A DNA stretch of 64,000 nucleotides from Xenorhabdus ishibashii. GTDB taxonomy: Bacteria; Pseudomonadota; Gammaproteobacteria; Enterobacterales; Enterobacteriaceae. The stretch is from contig NZ_NJAK01000001.1 in assembly GCF_002632755.1 (NCBI RefSeq), positions 1,116,001-1,180,000 of the forward strand, given 5' to 3'. Position numbers and translations under genes: made by a program. Positions 42,289-50,790 of the stretch are shown in pieces (positions within the stretch are counted from its first letter, which is position 1; every line of letters starts with the position of its first letter). A model generated the notes under the pieces. That model was not told the DNA's origin. It did not search any database and was given only the letters and a program-made list of their open reading frames with translations.

Positions 42289-42376
42289 GTTCATTTCTTA
42301 TGTAGTGGTGACGATACCGGTAACTCTTTTCATTCAGTTATTAGTTTTTATAATCCGAAGCATTATAATTTGTCCA

Positions 42377-42405
42377 TTGATGATATACCAGCAAATCCCT
42401 ATAGT
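42377..42405 (+). promoter_or_regulatory. gcvB promoter
   Basis: TTGATG (42377-42382) and TATAGT (42400-42405) are separated by 17 bases and end seven bases before the GcvB 5' end. The position between divergent gcvA and gcvB is where GcvA binds in E. coli. Confidence 0.7.
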
Positions 42406-42411
42406 GTGCGC

Positions 42412-42609
42412 ACTTCCTAAGCCGGAACGAAAAGTCTCTCTGTAGCGATACATTGAAGCTTTTGGCTTTGTGGTTGTGATGTTGTGTTTGCAAGTTGTCT
42501 GGGAAACCAGGCTTTGTAGCATAAGCTACTGTTTTTTTTCACTTCCTGTACATTTACCCTGTCTGTCCATAGTGATTTTTTATTGCACCGCAATTGCGGT
42601 GCTTTTTTT
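42412..42609 (+). ncRNA. gcvB: GcvB small regulatory RNA
   Basis: About 198 bases clearly homologous to E. coli GcvB. Conserved blocks are ACTTCCTAAGCCGGAACGAA at the 5' end, the GU-rich R1 seed GGTTGTGATGTTGTGTTTGC, CACTTCCTGTACATTTACCC and CTGTCTGTCCATAGTGATT, and the terminator GCACCGCAATTGCGGTGC followed by seven T. GcvB, with Hfq, represses many amino acid and peptide transport mRNAs. The segment after the 5' block differs from E. coli, and the middle hairpin (GTAGC with GCTAC) is kept. It is divergent from gcvA; csdA follows, with no ygdI gene between. Confidence 0.95.
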
Positions 42610-42694
42610 CCCAACTTTCTCCTGTAGAATTCCTCTTCTCTTAGTTAAAGAAAAACTTATTCTTTATCACACAACGATTAAATTAGCGCCGTTT

Positions 42695-43903
42695 ATGAAA
42701 ACCTTTGACTCAGAAAAATTCCGCCAGCAATTCCCTGCCCTGCAACAATCCACCACATTTCTGGACAGTGCAGCCACAGCACTGAAACCAGCATGTATGA
42801 TTGAGGCAACCGAGCACTATTACCAGAACCACAGCGCAACAGTACACCGCAGCCAACATGCCACTGCGCAAGCCATGACTGCTCGTTATGAGCAAACTCG
42901 TTCACTGGTAGCGGAATTAATTAATGCACCATTATCTGAAGATATCATCTGGACAAAAGGAACCACTGAGTCTATCAATCTGGTTGCCCAAAGTTACTTT
43001 CGCCCTCGTCTGAACGCTGGTGATGAGATCATTGTCAGCGAACAGGAACACCACGCTAACCTATTACCGTGGTTGATTCTGGCGCAACAAACCGGCGCCA
43101 AAATCGTTAAATGGACGATTGGCAATCAGCGCCAACCAGAAATCGATACTCTGGCAGAACTATTGAATGAAAAAAGCCGCTTAGTTGCCATCAGCCAAAT
43201 GTCTAATGTTACTGGTGCCGCAGTAGATTTGGCACAAGTCACTGCTCTCGCCCATCAATATGATTGCTGTGTTCTGGTTGATGGTGCTCAGGGTATCGTT
43301 CACACACCTGTCAATGTACAGCAACTGGATATCGATTTTTATGCCTTTTCTGCCCATAAACTGTATGGTCCAAATGGATTGGGTGTGTTGTATGGTAAAA
43401 GTGAATTGCTGAATGCGATGTCACCGTGGCATGGCGGCGGCAAAATGCTGACTCAAGTCTCATTCGATGGTTTCACACCGGAAGCAGTACCTTATCGTTT
43501 TGAAGCGGGAACACCCAATGTTGTTGGCGTGATCGGCTTCGCAGCAACCCTGGAATGGTTGAAAACGATTGATATCCAGCTCGCAGAATCCCATGCGATT
43601 GCCCTGACGGATTACACCGAACAACAACTCAGCACATTGGCGGGTTTTATCAGTTACCGTGTCGCGGGTTCCAGCTTGCTGGCTTTCAATATCGCCGGAA
43701 TACACCACAGTGATTTAACGACACTGATTGCAGAACAAAATATTTCCCTGCGTTCAGGCCAACACTGCGCCCAACCATTGCTGGATACTCTTGGGATCAG
43801 CGGCTGTCTGCGCACTTCGTTCATGCCTTATAATAACCAGCAAGACGCGGATAGATTGATCAGTGCCGTAAAGTTTGCGCTAGCGCTGCTGATGGATGAT
43901 TGA
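42695..43903 (+). CDS. csdA: Cysteine desulfurase CsdA
   Basis: 402 residues from the ATG at 42695 (MKTFDSEKFRQQFPALQQST), the family length; the frame is open upstream only because it runs through gcvB. CsdA is a class V PLP enzyme that takes sulfur from cysteine to a persulfide. The PLP Lys is in DFYAFSAHKLYGPNGLGVLY and the catalytic Cys in LRSGQHCAQPLL. Its partner CsdE is the next gene. They feed sulfur to targets such as the TcdA pathway; tcdA itself is not next to them here. Confidence 0.95.
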   Translation: MKTFDSEKFRQQFPALQQSTTFLDSAATALKPACMIEATEHYYQNHSATVHRSQHATAQAMTARYEQTRSLVAELINAPLSEDIIWTKGTTESINLVAQSYFRPRLNAGDEIIVSEQEHHANLLPWLILAQQTGAKIVKWTIGNQRQPEIDTLAELLNEKSRLVAISQMSNVTGAAVDLAQVTALAHQYDCCVLVDGAQGIVHTPVNVQQLDIDFYAFSAHKLYGPNGLGVLYGKSELLNAMSPWHGGGKMLTQVSFDGFTPEAVPYRFEAGTPNVVGVIGFAATLEWLKTIDIQLAESHAIALTDYTEQQLSTLAGFISYRVAGSSLLAFNIAGIHHSDLTTLIAEQNISLRSGQHCAQPLLDTLGISGCLRTSFMPYNNQQDADRLISAVKFALALLMDD

Positions 43904-43963
43904 TATTGTCCTGTCATGCAGTCCTATCAGTAAACGATGAATATATTGCAAGATAAATAGCCA

Positions 43964-44452
43964 ATGACACAATTCTCAGACAACATTCTGGCTCCGCATC
44001 CATTCGGAACAGAAATTACAGAACAGCAACTTATTGAAAACTTTCAGCAATGTAAATTGTGGGAAGATCGTTATCGACAGCTTATCGGTCTGGCCAAAAA
44101 GCTGCCTCCTTTAGCTGGTGAATTAAAACAACAAAATATCGAAAGATCCGGCTGTGAAAATCGTGTTTGGTTAGGGCATCAACGATTTGCAGATGGCCGA
44201 TTGCATTTTTATGGCGATAGTGAAGGCCGTATTGTCAAAGGATTATTAGCCATTCTGCTGACCGCCGTAGAAGGCAAAACACCAGAACAAATTGTGCAAA
44301 CGCCTTTGACCGAGCTATTCCAAAACCTCGGCCTTGAACAACAACTCAGTGGCTCAAGGCTCAATGGTGTGAAATCCCTGATAAATACCATTCAGGAAAT
44401 AGCTAACACCTATATTCACGCGATGCTCGACTTTCGTGGTGAGTTGAAATGA
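43964..44452 (+). CDS. csdE: Sulfur acceptor protein CsdE
   Basis: 162 residues, somewhat longer than the 147 of E. coli because of both ends. CsdE is a SufE-like protein that accepts the persulfide from CsdA; the acceptor Cys is in IERSGCENRVWLG. Other family blocks are LWEDRYRQLIGLAKKLPPL and GDSEGRIVKGLLAILLTAVEGKT. It lies 60 bases after csdA. An IS630-type remnant begins 16 bases past its stop, where tcdA would be expected from E. coli. Confidence 0.94.
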   Translation: MTQFSDNILAPHPFGTEITEQQLIENFQQCKLWEDRYRQLIGLAKKLPPLAGELKQQNIERSGCENRVWLGHQRFADGRLHFYGDSEGRIVKGLLAILLTAVEGKTPEQIVQTPLTELFQNLGLEQQLSGSRLNGVKSLINTIQEIANTYIHAMLDFRGELK

Positions 44453-44468
44453 CATAGCTGCTCCTTTA

Positions 44469-45137
44469 TAGCTAAATCATATCAATATGACATAATATCT
44501 AACCCTAAGATAACAAGGCATAAAATGAGATGGGCTACAGCTTAGATTTTCGAAAAAGAGTATTGGCATACAAAGACAAGCATTCGTTGACTTTTGAACA
44601 AACGAGTGCTGATCTTCAGGCTCGTCTGGCATTTATCGAGCGCATCAGCGACTATGAGCGGGCTGGCAGGCCGATTGTGTATTTGGATGAAAGTGGTTTT
44701 GCTCAGTCGATGCCACGTCAACATGGCTATTCGGAAAAAGGGTTACGCTGTTTTGGTTCGCATGACTGGCACGCAAAAGGCCGTATCAATGTCATTGGTG
44801 CCATTCTCGAAAATACCTTCGTCACCTTAAGCTTGTTTACCGAGAATATTAATGCCGATGTTTTTTATGCGTGGATGACACAAGATTTGCTGCCAAAGCT
44901 TCCACACGGCGCCGTGATAGTGATGGATAATGCATCTTTCCATAAACGGAATGATACGACACAAGCGATAGCAGACAGCAGATGTCAACTGGAATGGCTT
45001 CCCGCTTATAGTCCGGATTTGAATCCAATAGAACACAAATGGGGCGGAGCAAAAGCGATCAGGAGGCAAAAAAGATGTTCGGTTGATGAGTTGTTTACGG
45101 AGCATATTGAATATGTCAGGTTATGATGATTTTACTA
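44469..45137 (+). mobile_element. IS630-family element, internally deleted
   Basis: Matching ends are visible: left TAGCTAAATCATATCAATAT and right, read inward, TAGTAAAATCATCATAACC, both continuing into TGACATA. Each side is flanked by TA (44467-44468 and 45138-45139), the target duplicated by IS630-type elements. The length of about 669 bases is well short of the 0.9-1.2 kb expected, in agreement with the shortened transposase inside. It inserted just after csdE. Confidence 0.8.
44530..45126 (+). pseudogene. IS630-type DDE transposase with in-frame internal deletion
   Basis: 198 residues. The first 25 or so (MGYSLDFRKRVLAYKDKHSL) are the start of the usual N-terminal DNA-binding part, then the sequence jumps directly to the catalytic half at ARLAFIERISDYERAGRPIV. 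The helix-turn-helix region is missing. The catalytic triad survives: Asp in VYLDESGFAQ, Asp in VMDNASFHKR and Glu in SPDLNPIEHKWGGAK. The reading frame is intact across the deletion, so a protein may be made, but it should lack specific end binding. Probably not autonomous. Confidence 0.85.
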
Positions 45138-45169
45138 TAACGGCTATTCCTACCGCGACCAAGATATCT

Positions 45170-45769
45170 CTAATCTACTAGTTCAATCCCTAAACTCTCA
45201 AGAAGTGAAAGAGCTTCCAATCTTGAGAACTTTGCTTTAACAACAGTGTTATTTAAAATGTCTATGTTGTAACCCCATGAGTAGGTAAAGTTGACAGAAC
45301 GTAAAACTGTCTTATTGAATAAACTTCCCGAAAAATCGCAACCTGTTAGAACAGAGTTAGATAAATCACTTTCTCTGAAGTCAACATCAACTAACCTACA
45401 TTCTTCCATCTTTAAGCTATGTAATTTTAACCCAAGGAAGGAAGAGTTAGTTAAAATGCATTTTGTGAAATGTAGTTCGAAATCCAGATTGAAGTTAGGC
45501 CAGATGGCCCTTGTCCAATCTATACCTGATAGTTTGCACTCATTGAAATAAATCTCATAGAATCGAGTATCAGGAATCTCAATAACACCAAGATTACAGT
45601 GGTTGAAAGTACAGTTATTGAATTTACAGCGGGAAAGTTTTGCAGAAGAAAAATTACAATGATTGAATTCACAAGCTTCAAAGATCGTATCTTCGACATT
45701 TGAATCTGAAAAATCTGCTTTCGAGAAAGATATATCAAAATAATCAGATCTACTCTCTAATAAATGCAT
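45170..45769 (-). CDS. Pentapeptide-repeat protein, McbG/Qnr-like
   Basis: 199 residues built of A(D/N)LXX-type five-residue repeats (FSKADFSDSNVEDTIFEACE, FNHCNFSSAKLSRCKFNNCT, then after a break RLVDVDFRESDLSNSVLTGC). The two blocks are separated by a less regular middle, and the C-terminus is ALSLLESLGIELVD, strongly like the end of Qnr proteins (QLLEPLGV) and of McbG (KILKRMGVVV), with the preceding YNIDILNN segment also McbG-like. These families fold as DNA-mimicking beta-helices that protect gyrase from poisons such as microcin B17 or quinolones. That function is inferred. No signal peptide. It is AT-rich and lies next to an IS and an integrase relic. Confidence 0.82.
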   Translation of the reverse strand: MHLLESRSDYFDISFSKADFSDSNVEDTIFEACEFNHCNFSSAKLSRCKFNNCTFNHCNLGVIEIPDTRFYEIYFNECKLSGIDWTRAIWPNFNLDFELHFTKCILTNSSFLGLKLHSLKMEECRLVDVDFRESDLSNSVLTGCDFSGSLFNKTVLRSVNFTYSWGYNIDILNNTVVKAKFSRLEALSLLESLGIELVD

Positions 45770-46033
45770 ACTAACCTTCGGAAATTTAATTTAAAATTAT
45801 CCATAAATATACCTTTGTTCGATTTTAAAAAAAACAATAAATTCAGGTAAATCATCTATATACTTTACGAAATGCTCGACTTTAACACCCTATAACGTTA
45901 GCTTGTTAAAGCCAGTCGCGTTGACTTTTACCTTGTTTAAAATTAACAAAAATTCCCAACGTATGAGAAATCAGTTTTCTGGCTATTCGATTACTCAAGT
46001 GCCACAGATCCCGCGCCCAGCACTTCTCGATAG

Positions 46034-46198
46034 CAAATTGTCCGGCAAGTTGACCGCTACACTTTGCTCCTGGAACCGGCTTCTCGTCAATTTCTTATCC
46101 AGAATTCGGGTTTATTAACATTTGTCCGTTCCAGTGAAATGAGATTCGCCCGTTGGGAAGAAATCGTCTGGAAACAAGCCAATGAAGTAGCCGCTTAA
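46034..46198 (+). pseudogene. Remnant of a P4-type tyrosine integrase
   Basis: In one frame, 54 codons end GLLTFVRSSEMRFARWEEIV before running into unrelated residues and a stop. LTFVRSSELRFARWEEID is the characteristic segment around the first catalytic Arg of P4-family integrases. The upstream DNA (from about 45900) has related pieces in other frames and stops, so the gene has lost both ends and its frame. No start codon or attachment site is visible. It marks the former presence of an integrative element. The rest of the 450-base gap (45770-46220) holds nothing else recognisable. Confidence 0.72.
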
Positions 46199-46220
46199 AC
46201 GGCCACTAGTCCAACATAAA

Positions 46221-47924
46221 TTATCCATTGTTCTTTATGTCACCCAATTCCACTTTCTTATAAACAACCAAATTCTCACGATCGCGATTTGGCCTATGTC
46301 CATGCCAAAATAACGTCATCCCTTCGGGGGCAGGTTCTATTTCTTTGGATAATACAATCAACCAATCACATTTTTCAGGAGTTTCAAATTTACTCTGTTG
46401 TTGATGCAAAACACGGGTAAAATAATAAAGCATTGGTGCTTCAGATTCCCCAATATAATACGATGCCATACAGTCATTCTCTTTATACACTCCCGTCAGC
46501 TTCTGCTTTAGGTCAAGAAACGCCTCTTTATATCCCTTGGTGTAATCAATCCAGCCAACAAATAATGTAAATACTAATCCCCAAACTGTAGCAATACCTA
46601 AAACCCAATTTTGGGCAGCGCGCAAGTCTGGTGATTTAGAAAGGAGCCAACTTTTAGCTATCCATATCGCAGTGATCAAGGCAGCAGCAGCAACAATAAA
46701 TCCCGAAAAATGCATTTGATAACTCATTGGCAACCATCGGCTAAATGGCGTTAACCAATGCTGATAATCCGTGGAAAGTGACAAAAAATAACAAGCCCAT
46801 AAAAATATAACCAGAACAGACCAAAATAGGGAAGAGAATATAGATAAATATTTATAAATTATTTGCGGTATTTTAATAAAAATCCCTGTAGCCAGGATCG
46901 CCATTGGCGCAATAAAAGGCAGTAAATATAATGCACGTCCAGAGGCAGATATTTGTAATAGAATAACGCCTAATACAACAAATGCTGCACACAGAAAATA
47001 ATGTTTATCCGACAGAACTTTAATTGGGTTTATCAATATAAAAATAAAAGCCAATATCCCTGATGGCAAAGCAAACAATAGCACTGCCTCAGGGATCATG
47101 GTCAAATTCCCTCTTGCCCCAAGATCTTCAACAGAAAACCCTAAAAAACGACCGATATTGTTATCCCAAAGCCAGATTTTAAATAAATCAGGATGCTCAA
47201 TAAATAACATGACCGGCCACGGCAGGATTAAAACCAGTGCAATGATCCCTGACAATAAAGCATTTAGCCAATATTGTTTAGTTCGACAATGTCTAAGGAA
47301 GATAGGAGCCAGAACGAGGCAAATCCATAATAATCCCGGAATAAATACCCCTTTTGATAAGAGTGTTACCGTCGTACCAATGATTAACCATAAACAAGAG
47401 TAAGCTGTTTTTTCGTTTTTGATTAATCCCAGTAAGCCATATAACCCGATAGTGGTTCCTGTTATCAGTGAGGTATCAGTAAACATATCGTGGCTGTGGC
47501 GAACTAATCCAGGTGCACTGGCATACAAAGCAAAAGCTATCCATATTCGAGTGTCTGTAAAGTTTTTGACATCAAATATGCGACGCGACAACAGAATAAA
47601 AAAGGAAAAATTGATCACTGAAAAAAATAAAGAAGCTGTTCTGGCTGCATCGTGTATCGGAAGCCAGTGGGATAACAGATGAATAAATGAAGTAGCTGTC
47701 CAATAATATAGGGGAGGCTTTTCCATAAAAGGTTGACCGGCATTCATTGTTACCAACCAATTCCCTGTTTCATACATAGTATGAATAATACCAAAACTGT
47801 AATTTTCATCTTGTTTCCAAGGGGTATGTCCATAAACACCTGGTAACAAATACAGCAGAGTAAAAGCAATAAATAATAGTAAGGCTTTGATATCTGTTTG
47901 TGTCAATTTATTCGGGTTGTTCAT
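46221..47924 (-). CDS. PMT/ArnT-like membrane glycosyltransferase (GT-C)
   Basis: 567 residues with about eleven to twelve membrane spans and a C-terminal soluble part (about 475-567). The first periplasmic loop has the acidic pair WKQDENYSFG (Asp39, Glu40) and EKPPLYYWTA (68-77), both typical of undecaprenyl-phosphate-sugar using transferases related to ArnT and protein mannosyltransferases. RHSHDMFTDTSL and ISASGRALYLLPFIAP are further family-like blocks. It probably modifies lipid A or another surface glycan on the periplasmic side. The expected arn genes are not beside it, so aminoarabinose transfer cannot be claimed. The 298-base gap toward polB is AT-rich. Confidence 0.8.
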   Translation of the reverse strand: MNNPNKLTQTDIKALLLFIAFTLLYLLPGVYGHTPWKQDENYSFGIIHTMYETGNWLVTMNAGQPFMEKPPLYYWTATSFIHLLSHWLPIHDAARTASLFFSVINFSFFILLSRRIFDVKNFTDTRIWIAFALYASAPGLVRHSHDMFTDTSLITGTTIGLYGLLGLIKNEKTAYSCLWLIIGTTVTLLSKGVFIPGLLWICLVLAPIFLRHCRTKQYWLNALLSGIIALVLILPWPVMLFIEHPDLFKIWLWDNNIGRFLGFSVEDLGARGNLTMIPEAVLLFALPSGILAFIFILINPIKVLSDKHYFLCAAFVVLGVILLQISASGRALYLLPFIAPMAILATGIFIKIPQIIYKYLSIFSSLFWSVLVIFLWACYFLSLSTDYQHWLTPFSRWLPMSYQMHFSGFIVAAAALITAIWIAKSWLLSKSPDLRAAQNWVLGIATVWGLVFTLFVGWIDYTKGYKEAFLDLKQKLTGVYKENDCMASYYIGESEAPMLYYFTRVLHQQQSKFETPEKCDWLIVLSKEIEPAPEGMTLFWHGHRPNRDRENLVVYKKVELGDIKNNG

Positions 47925-48222
47925 TAATATTTACCAGATTCAGTTAATGTTTCATTTTCTCAGTAAAAAATAGTTGAATATCACCCAATTAATAATAACA
48001 ACAAAAGAGGCTTAAGCTCGAAAAAAACAATTAATCATTATGATTATTTAAAAAGGTTAATATCCCTCTGGGGAAAATTCATTAATAATAAAATAATAAT
48101 AAGTCACCATAACTATCGAAAATGATCCAACCAAAACGCTGTATAAATAACCATAATTAATGCTATCATTGAAATGATTTCTATAGGACTAAATATGGTT
48201 GGTTTCTCATAAGAGAAAGATT

Positions 48223-50571
48223 ATGCAGATAAATCATGTTGAACAAGGCTTTATTCTGACTCGTCACTGGAAAGATGCACCATCTGGTATTGAATTAGTG
48301 TATTGGCTGGCAACGGAAGCGGGTGCACGCCGCATTACTATTCCTCGTCAAAAAGCGGTTGCTTTTGTGCCTCAACATGCTCTGCCTAAAGCAAAACTTT
48401 TACTCACACAGGAACGGCATTGCGAATTAAAGGCGTTGCCATTAAAAGATTTCAATCGCCAGCCTGTTGCTGCGCTGTATTGCCCGCATTATTATCAATT
48501 GCAACACTTGGAAAAAATTTTCAAAGAGCAAAATATTCCCCTCTATGAAGCCGATATCCGTCCACCGGACAGGTTTATGATGGAACGCTTTATCACTGCT
48601 CCCGTTTGGTTCAGCCAGAAACCCGACGGCAGTTATCAAATGAAACCCAATTCCACCTATCGGCCAAATTTGCAATGGGTGTCACTGGATATCGAAACCA
48701 GCCAGCATGGTGAGTTGTATTCCATTGGCTTGGCTGGATGCGGCGAGAAAACCGTATTTATGTTAGGGCCAGCGCAGGATAATCAACAGGATATTGATTT
48801 CAAATTAGAGTATGTTGCCAGTCGTCCGATGATGCTGGAAAAACTCAATGAATGGCTGGCTCATTATGATCCTGATGCCATTATTGGCTGGAATCTGGTT
48901 CAGTTTGATTTGAAAGTGTTACAGCAACATGCTGAACGCTATAACGTGCCGTTAAAATTTGGGCGCAATCGGGCTTTGCTTGAATGGCGAGAACATGGTT
49001 TCAAGGCAGGGCATTTTTTCGCCTCAGCAGAAGGCCGTTTGATTATTGACGGCATTGATGCACTGAAAACCGCAACCTGGAATTTTCCTTCTTTCAGTCT
49101 TGAATATGTGGCACAACAACTTTTAGGGGAAGGAAAAGCGGTCGATAATCCTTATGACCGTATGGATGAGATCAACCGCCGCTTTCAGCAAGATAAGCCT
49201 GCCCTCGCCCATTATAATTTGCAGGATTGTATTCTGGTTAATCGTATCTTTAAGAAAACAGATTTGATGGCCTTCTTATTGGAACGTGCCACGGTAACAG
49301 GGTTGGCGGTGGATCGTAGTGGTGGATCTGTAGCGGCATTCACGCATCTTTATCTGCCCAAAATGCACCGTATTGGCTATGTTGCGCCCGTCCAGCCAAC
49401 ATACTTCGATGATAACAGCCCAGGCGGCTTTGTGATGGATTCGTTTCCAGGATTATACGATTCAGTGTTAGTGCTGGATTACAAGAGCCTCTATCCTTCA
49501 ATTATTCGCACGTTTTTGATTGATCCGGTCGGCATGGTTGAAGGCCTTGCCAATCCAGACAATAAATACGCCGTCCCTGGCTTTCGTCAGGCATTTTTTT
49601 CCCGTACGCAACATTGCCTGCCGGATATCGTCACGCAAATCTGGCATGAACGTGAAAAAGCCAAAAAGCAACAAAATGCGCCGCTTTCCCAAGCCCTGAA
49701 AATTATTATGAATGCATTTTATGGTGTGCTCGGTGCCTCTGGCTGTCATTTTTTCGATCCTCGTCTGACTTCATCAATTACGATGCGTGGCCATGAAATT
49801 ATGCACCAAACCCGTAAACTCATCGAATCACAGGGCTATCAGGTAATTTATGGCGATACGGACTCAACATTTATCTGGCTAAAACGCCCGCATTCAGAAG
49901 AAGAAGCCTGCCAAATCGGGCATTCTCTGACGCAATTTGTCAACCAATGGTGGCAAGACCATCTCAAAAGTGAATTCAATCTTGAGAGTGCATTGGAGTT
50001 GGAATTTGAAACACACTATCGGCGTTTCCTGATGCCAACGGTACGCGGGGCAGAGCAAGGCAGTAAAAAACGTTATGCCGGATTAAGCGGTGATAAGGTA
50101 ATTTTCAAAGGGCTGGAAACGGTAAGGACTGACTGGACGCCGCTGGCACAAATATTTCAGAAGGAGCTGTATACTCTGATTTTTGATCAACAACCCCATC
50201 AGAATTATATTCGTGAATATATTACTAAAACGCTAGCGGGGGAATTTGATGACCGTCTGATTTATCGTAAGCGGTTACGCCGTAAGTTGTCTGATTACCA
50301 GCGCAATGTCCCTCCCCATGTTCGGGCAGCACGTTTGGCAGATGAATATAATCAACAGCATCATCGTCCTCTACAGTACCAAAATGGGGGCTGGATCAGC
50401 TACATCATCACTCAGGCCGGCCCTGAACCATTAGAGAACCAAACCTCAGCACCCGATTATGAACACTATATCAATAAGCAATTAAAACCGATTGCTGACG
50501 CCATCTTGCCATTCATTCAAGATGATTTTATGCCCCTGTTAACAGGGCAAATGAACATGTCTTTCGAATAA
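48223..50571 (+). CDS. polB: DNA polymerase II (family B)
   Basis: 782 residues from the ATG at 48223 ([20 protein letters not shown]), preceded by AAGAGAAAG; the longer frame from 48199 is not conserved. It is a repair and translesion polymerase. The exonuclease domain has [19 protein letters not shown] and [14 protein letters not shown]; the polymerase domain has [20 protein letters not shown] and [12 protein letters not shown] with the catalytic Asp residues; GSKKRYAGL follows. In E. coli it is SOS-induced; here only one LexA half-site, CTGT at 48139-48142, is seen upstream. Confidence 0.97.
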   Translation: MQINHVEQGFILTRHWKDAPSGIELVYWLATEAGARRITIPRQKAVAFVPQHALPKAKLLLTQERHCELKALPLKDFNRQPVAALYCPHYYQLQHLEKIFKEQNIPLYEADIRPPDRFMMERFITAPVWFSQKPDGSYQMKPNSTYRPNLQWVSLDIETSQHGELYSIGLAGCGEKTVFMLGPAQDNQQDIDFKLEYVASRPMMLEKLNEWLAHYDPDAIIGWNLVQFDLKVLQQHAERYNVPLKFGRNRALLEWREHGFKAGHFFASAEGRLIIDGIDALKTATWNFPSFSLEYVAQQLLGEGKAVDNPYDRMDEINRRFQQDKPALAHYNLQDCILVNRIFKKTDLMAFLLERATVTGLAVDRSGGSVAAFTHLYLPKMHRIGYVAPVQPTYFDDNSPGGFVMDSFPGLYDSVLVLDYKSLYPSIIRTFLIDPVGMVEGLANPDNKYAVPGFRQAFFSRTQHCLPDIVTQIWHEREKAKKQQNAPLSQALKIIMNAFYGVLGASGCHFFDPRLTSSITMRGHEIMHQTRKLIESQGYQVIYGDTDSTFIWLKRPHSEEEACQIGHSLTQFVNQWWQDHLKSEFNLESALELEFETHYRRFLMPTVRGAEQGSKKRYAGLSGDKVIFKGLETVRTDWTPLAQIFQKELYTLIFDQQPHQNYIREYITKTLAGEFDDRLIYRKRLRRKLSDYQRNVPPHVRAARLADEYNQQHHRPLQYQNGGWISYIITQAGPEPLENQTSAPDYEHYINKQLKPIADAILPFIQDDFMPLLTGQMNMSFE

Positions 50572-50790
50572 TGGATATTTTTGCAGGTGACGACTTGCCC
50601 CGCTTCAATTAACATATCGTCCCTCTAATGGGCTACTGTACTTTTGCGATCCCTTTATCGAAAAACGGGCGTTGTAGAGTGCAATTGAAAACTATCCCTA
50701 TCGATAACCAATAACGAACGATATCCGACAAAAGCAGCCATCCTGCAACCATAAAATAATATTGTCTAACAGAAAACTGAGCCAAAATTT

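Noticed and set aside
42470..42694. N-terminal extension of csdA
   Set aside because: The 75 extra codons are the GcvB RNA gene read as protein; family length fits the ATG at 42695.
45903..46118. 71-codon open frame beginning MLKPVALTFTLF
   Set aside because: Not a real gene; it is one frame through the decayed integrase region, and the recognisable integrase residues are in another frame.
46221..47924. Naming the membrane glycosyltransferase arnT
   Set aside because: Family motifs fit, but no arn operon is present and donor specificity cannot be read from the sequence.
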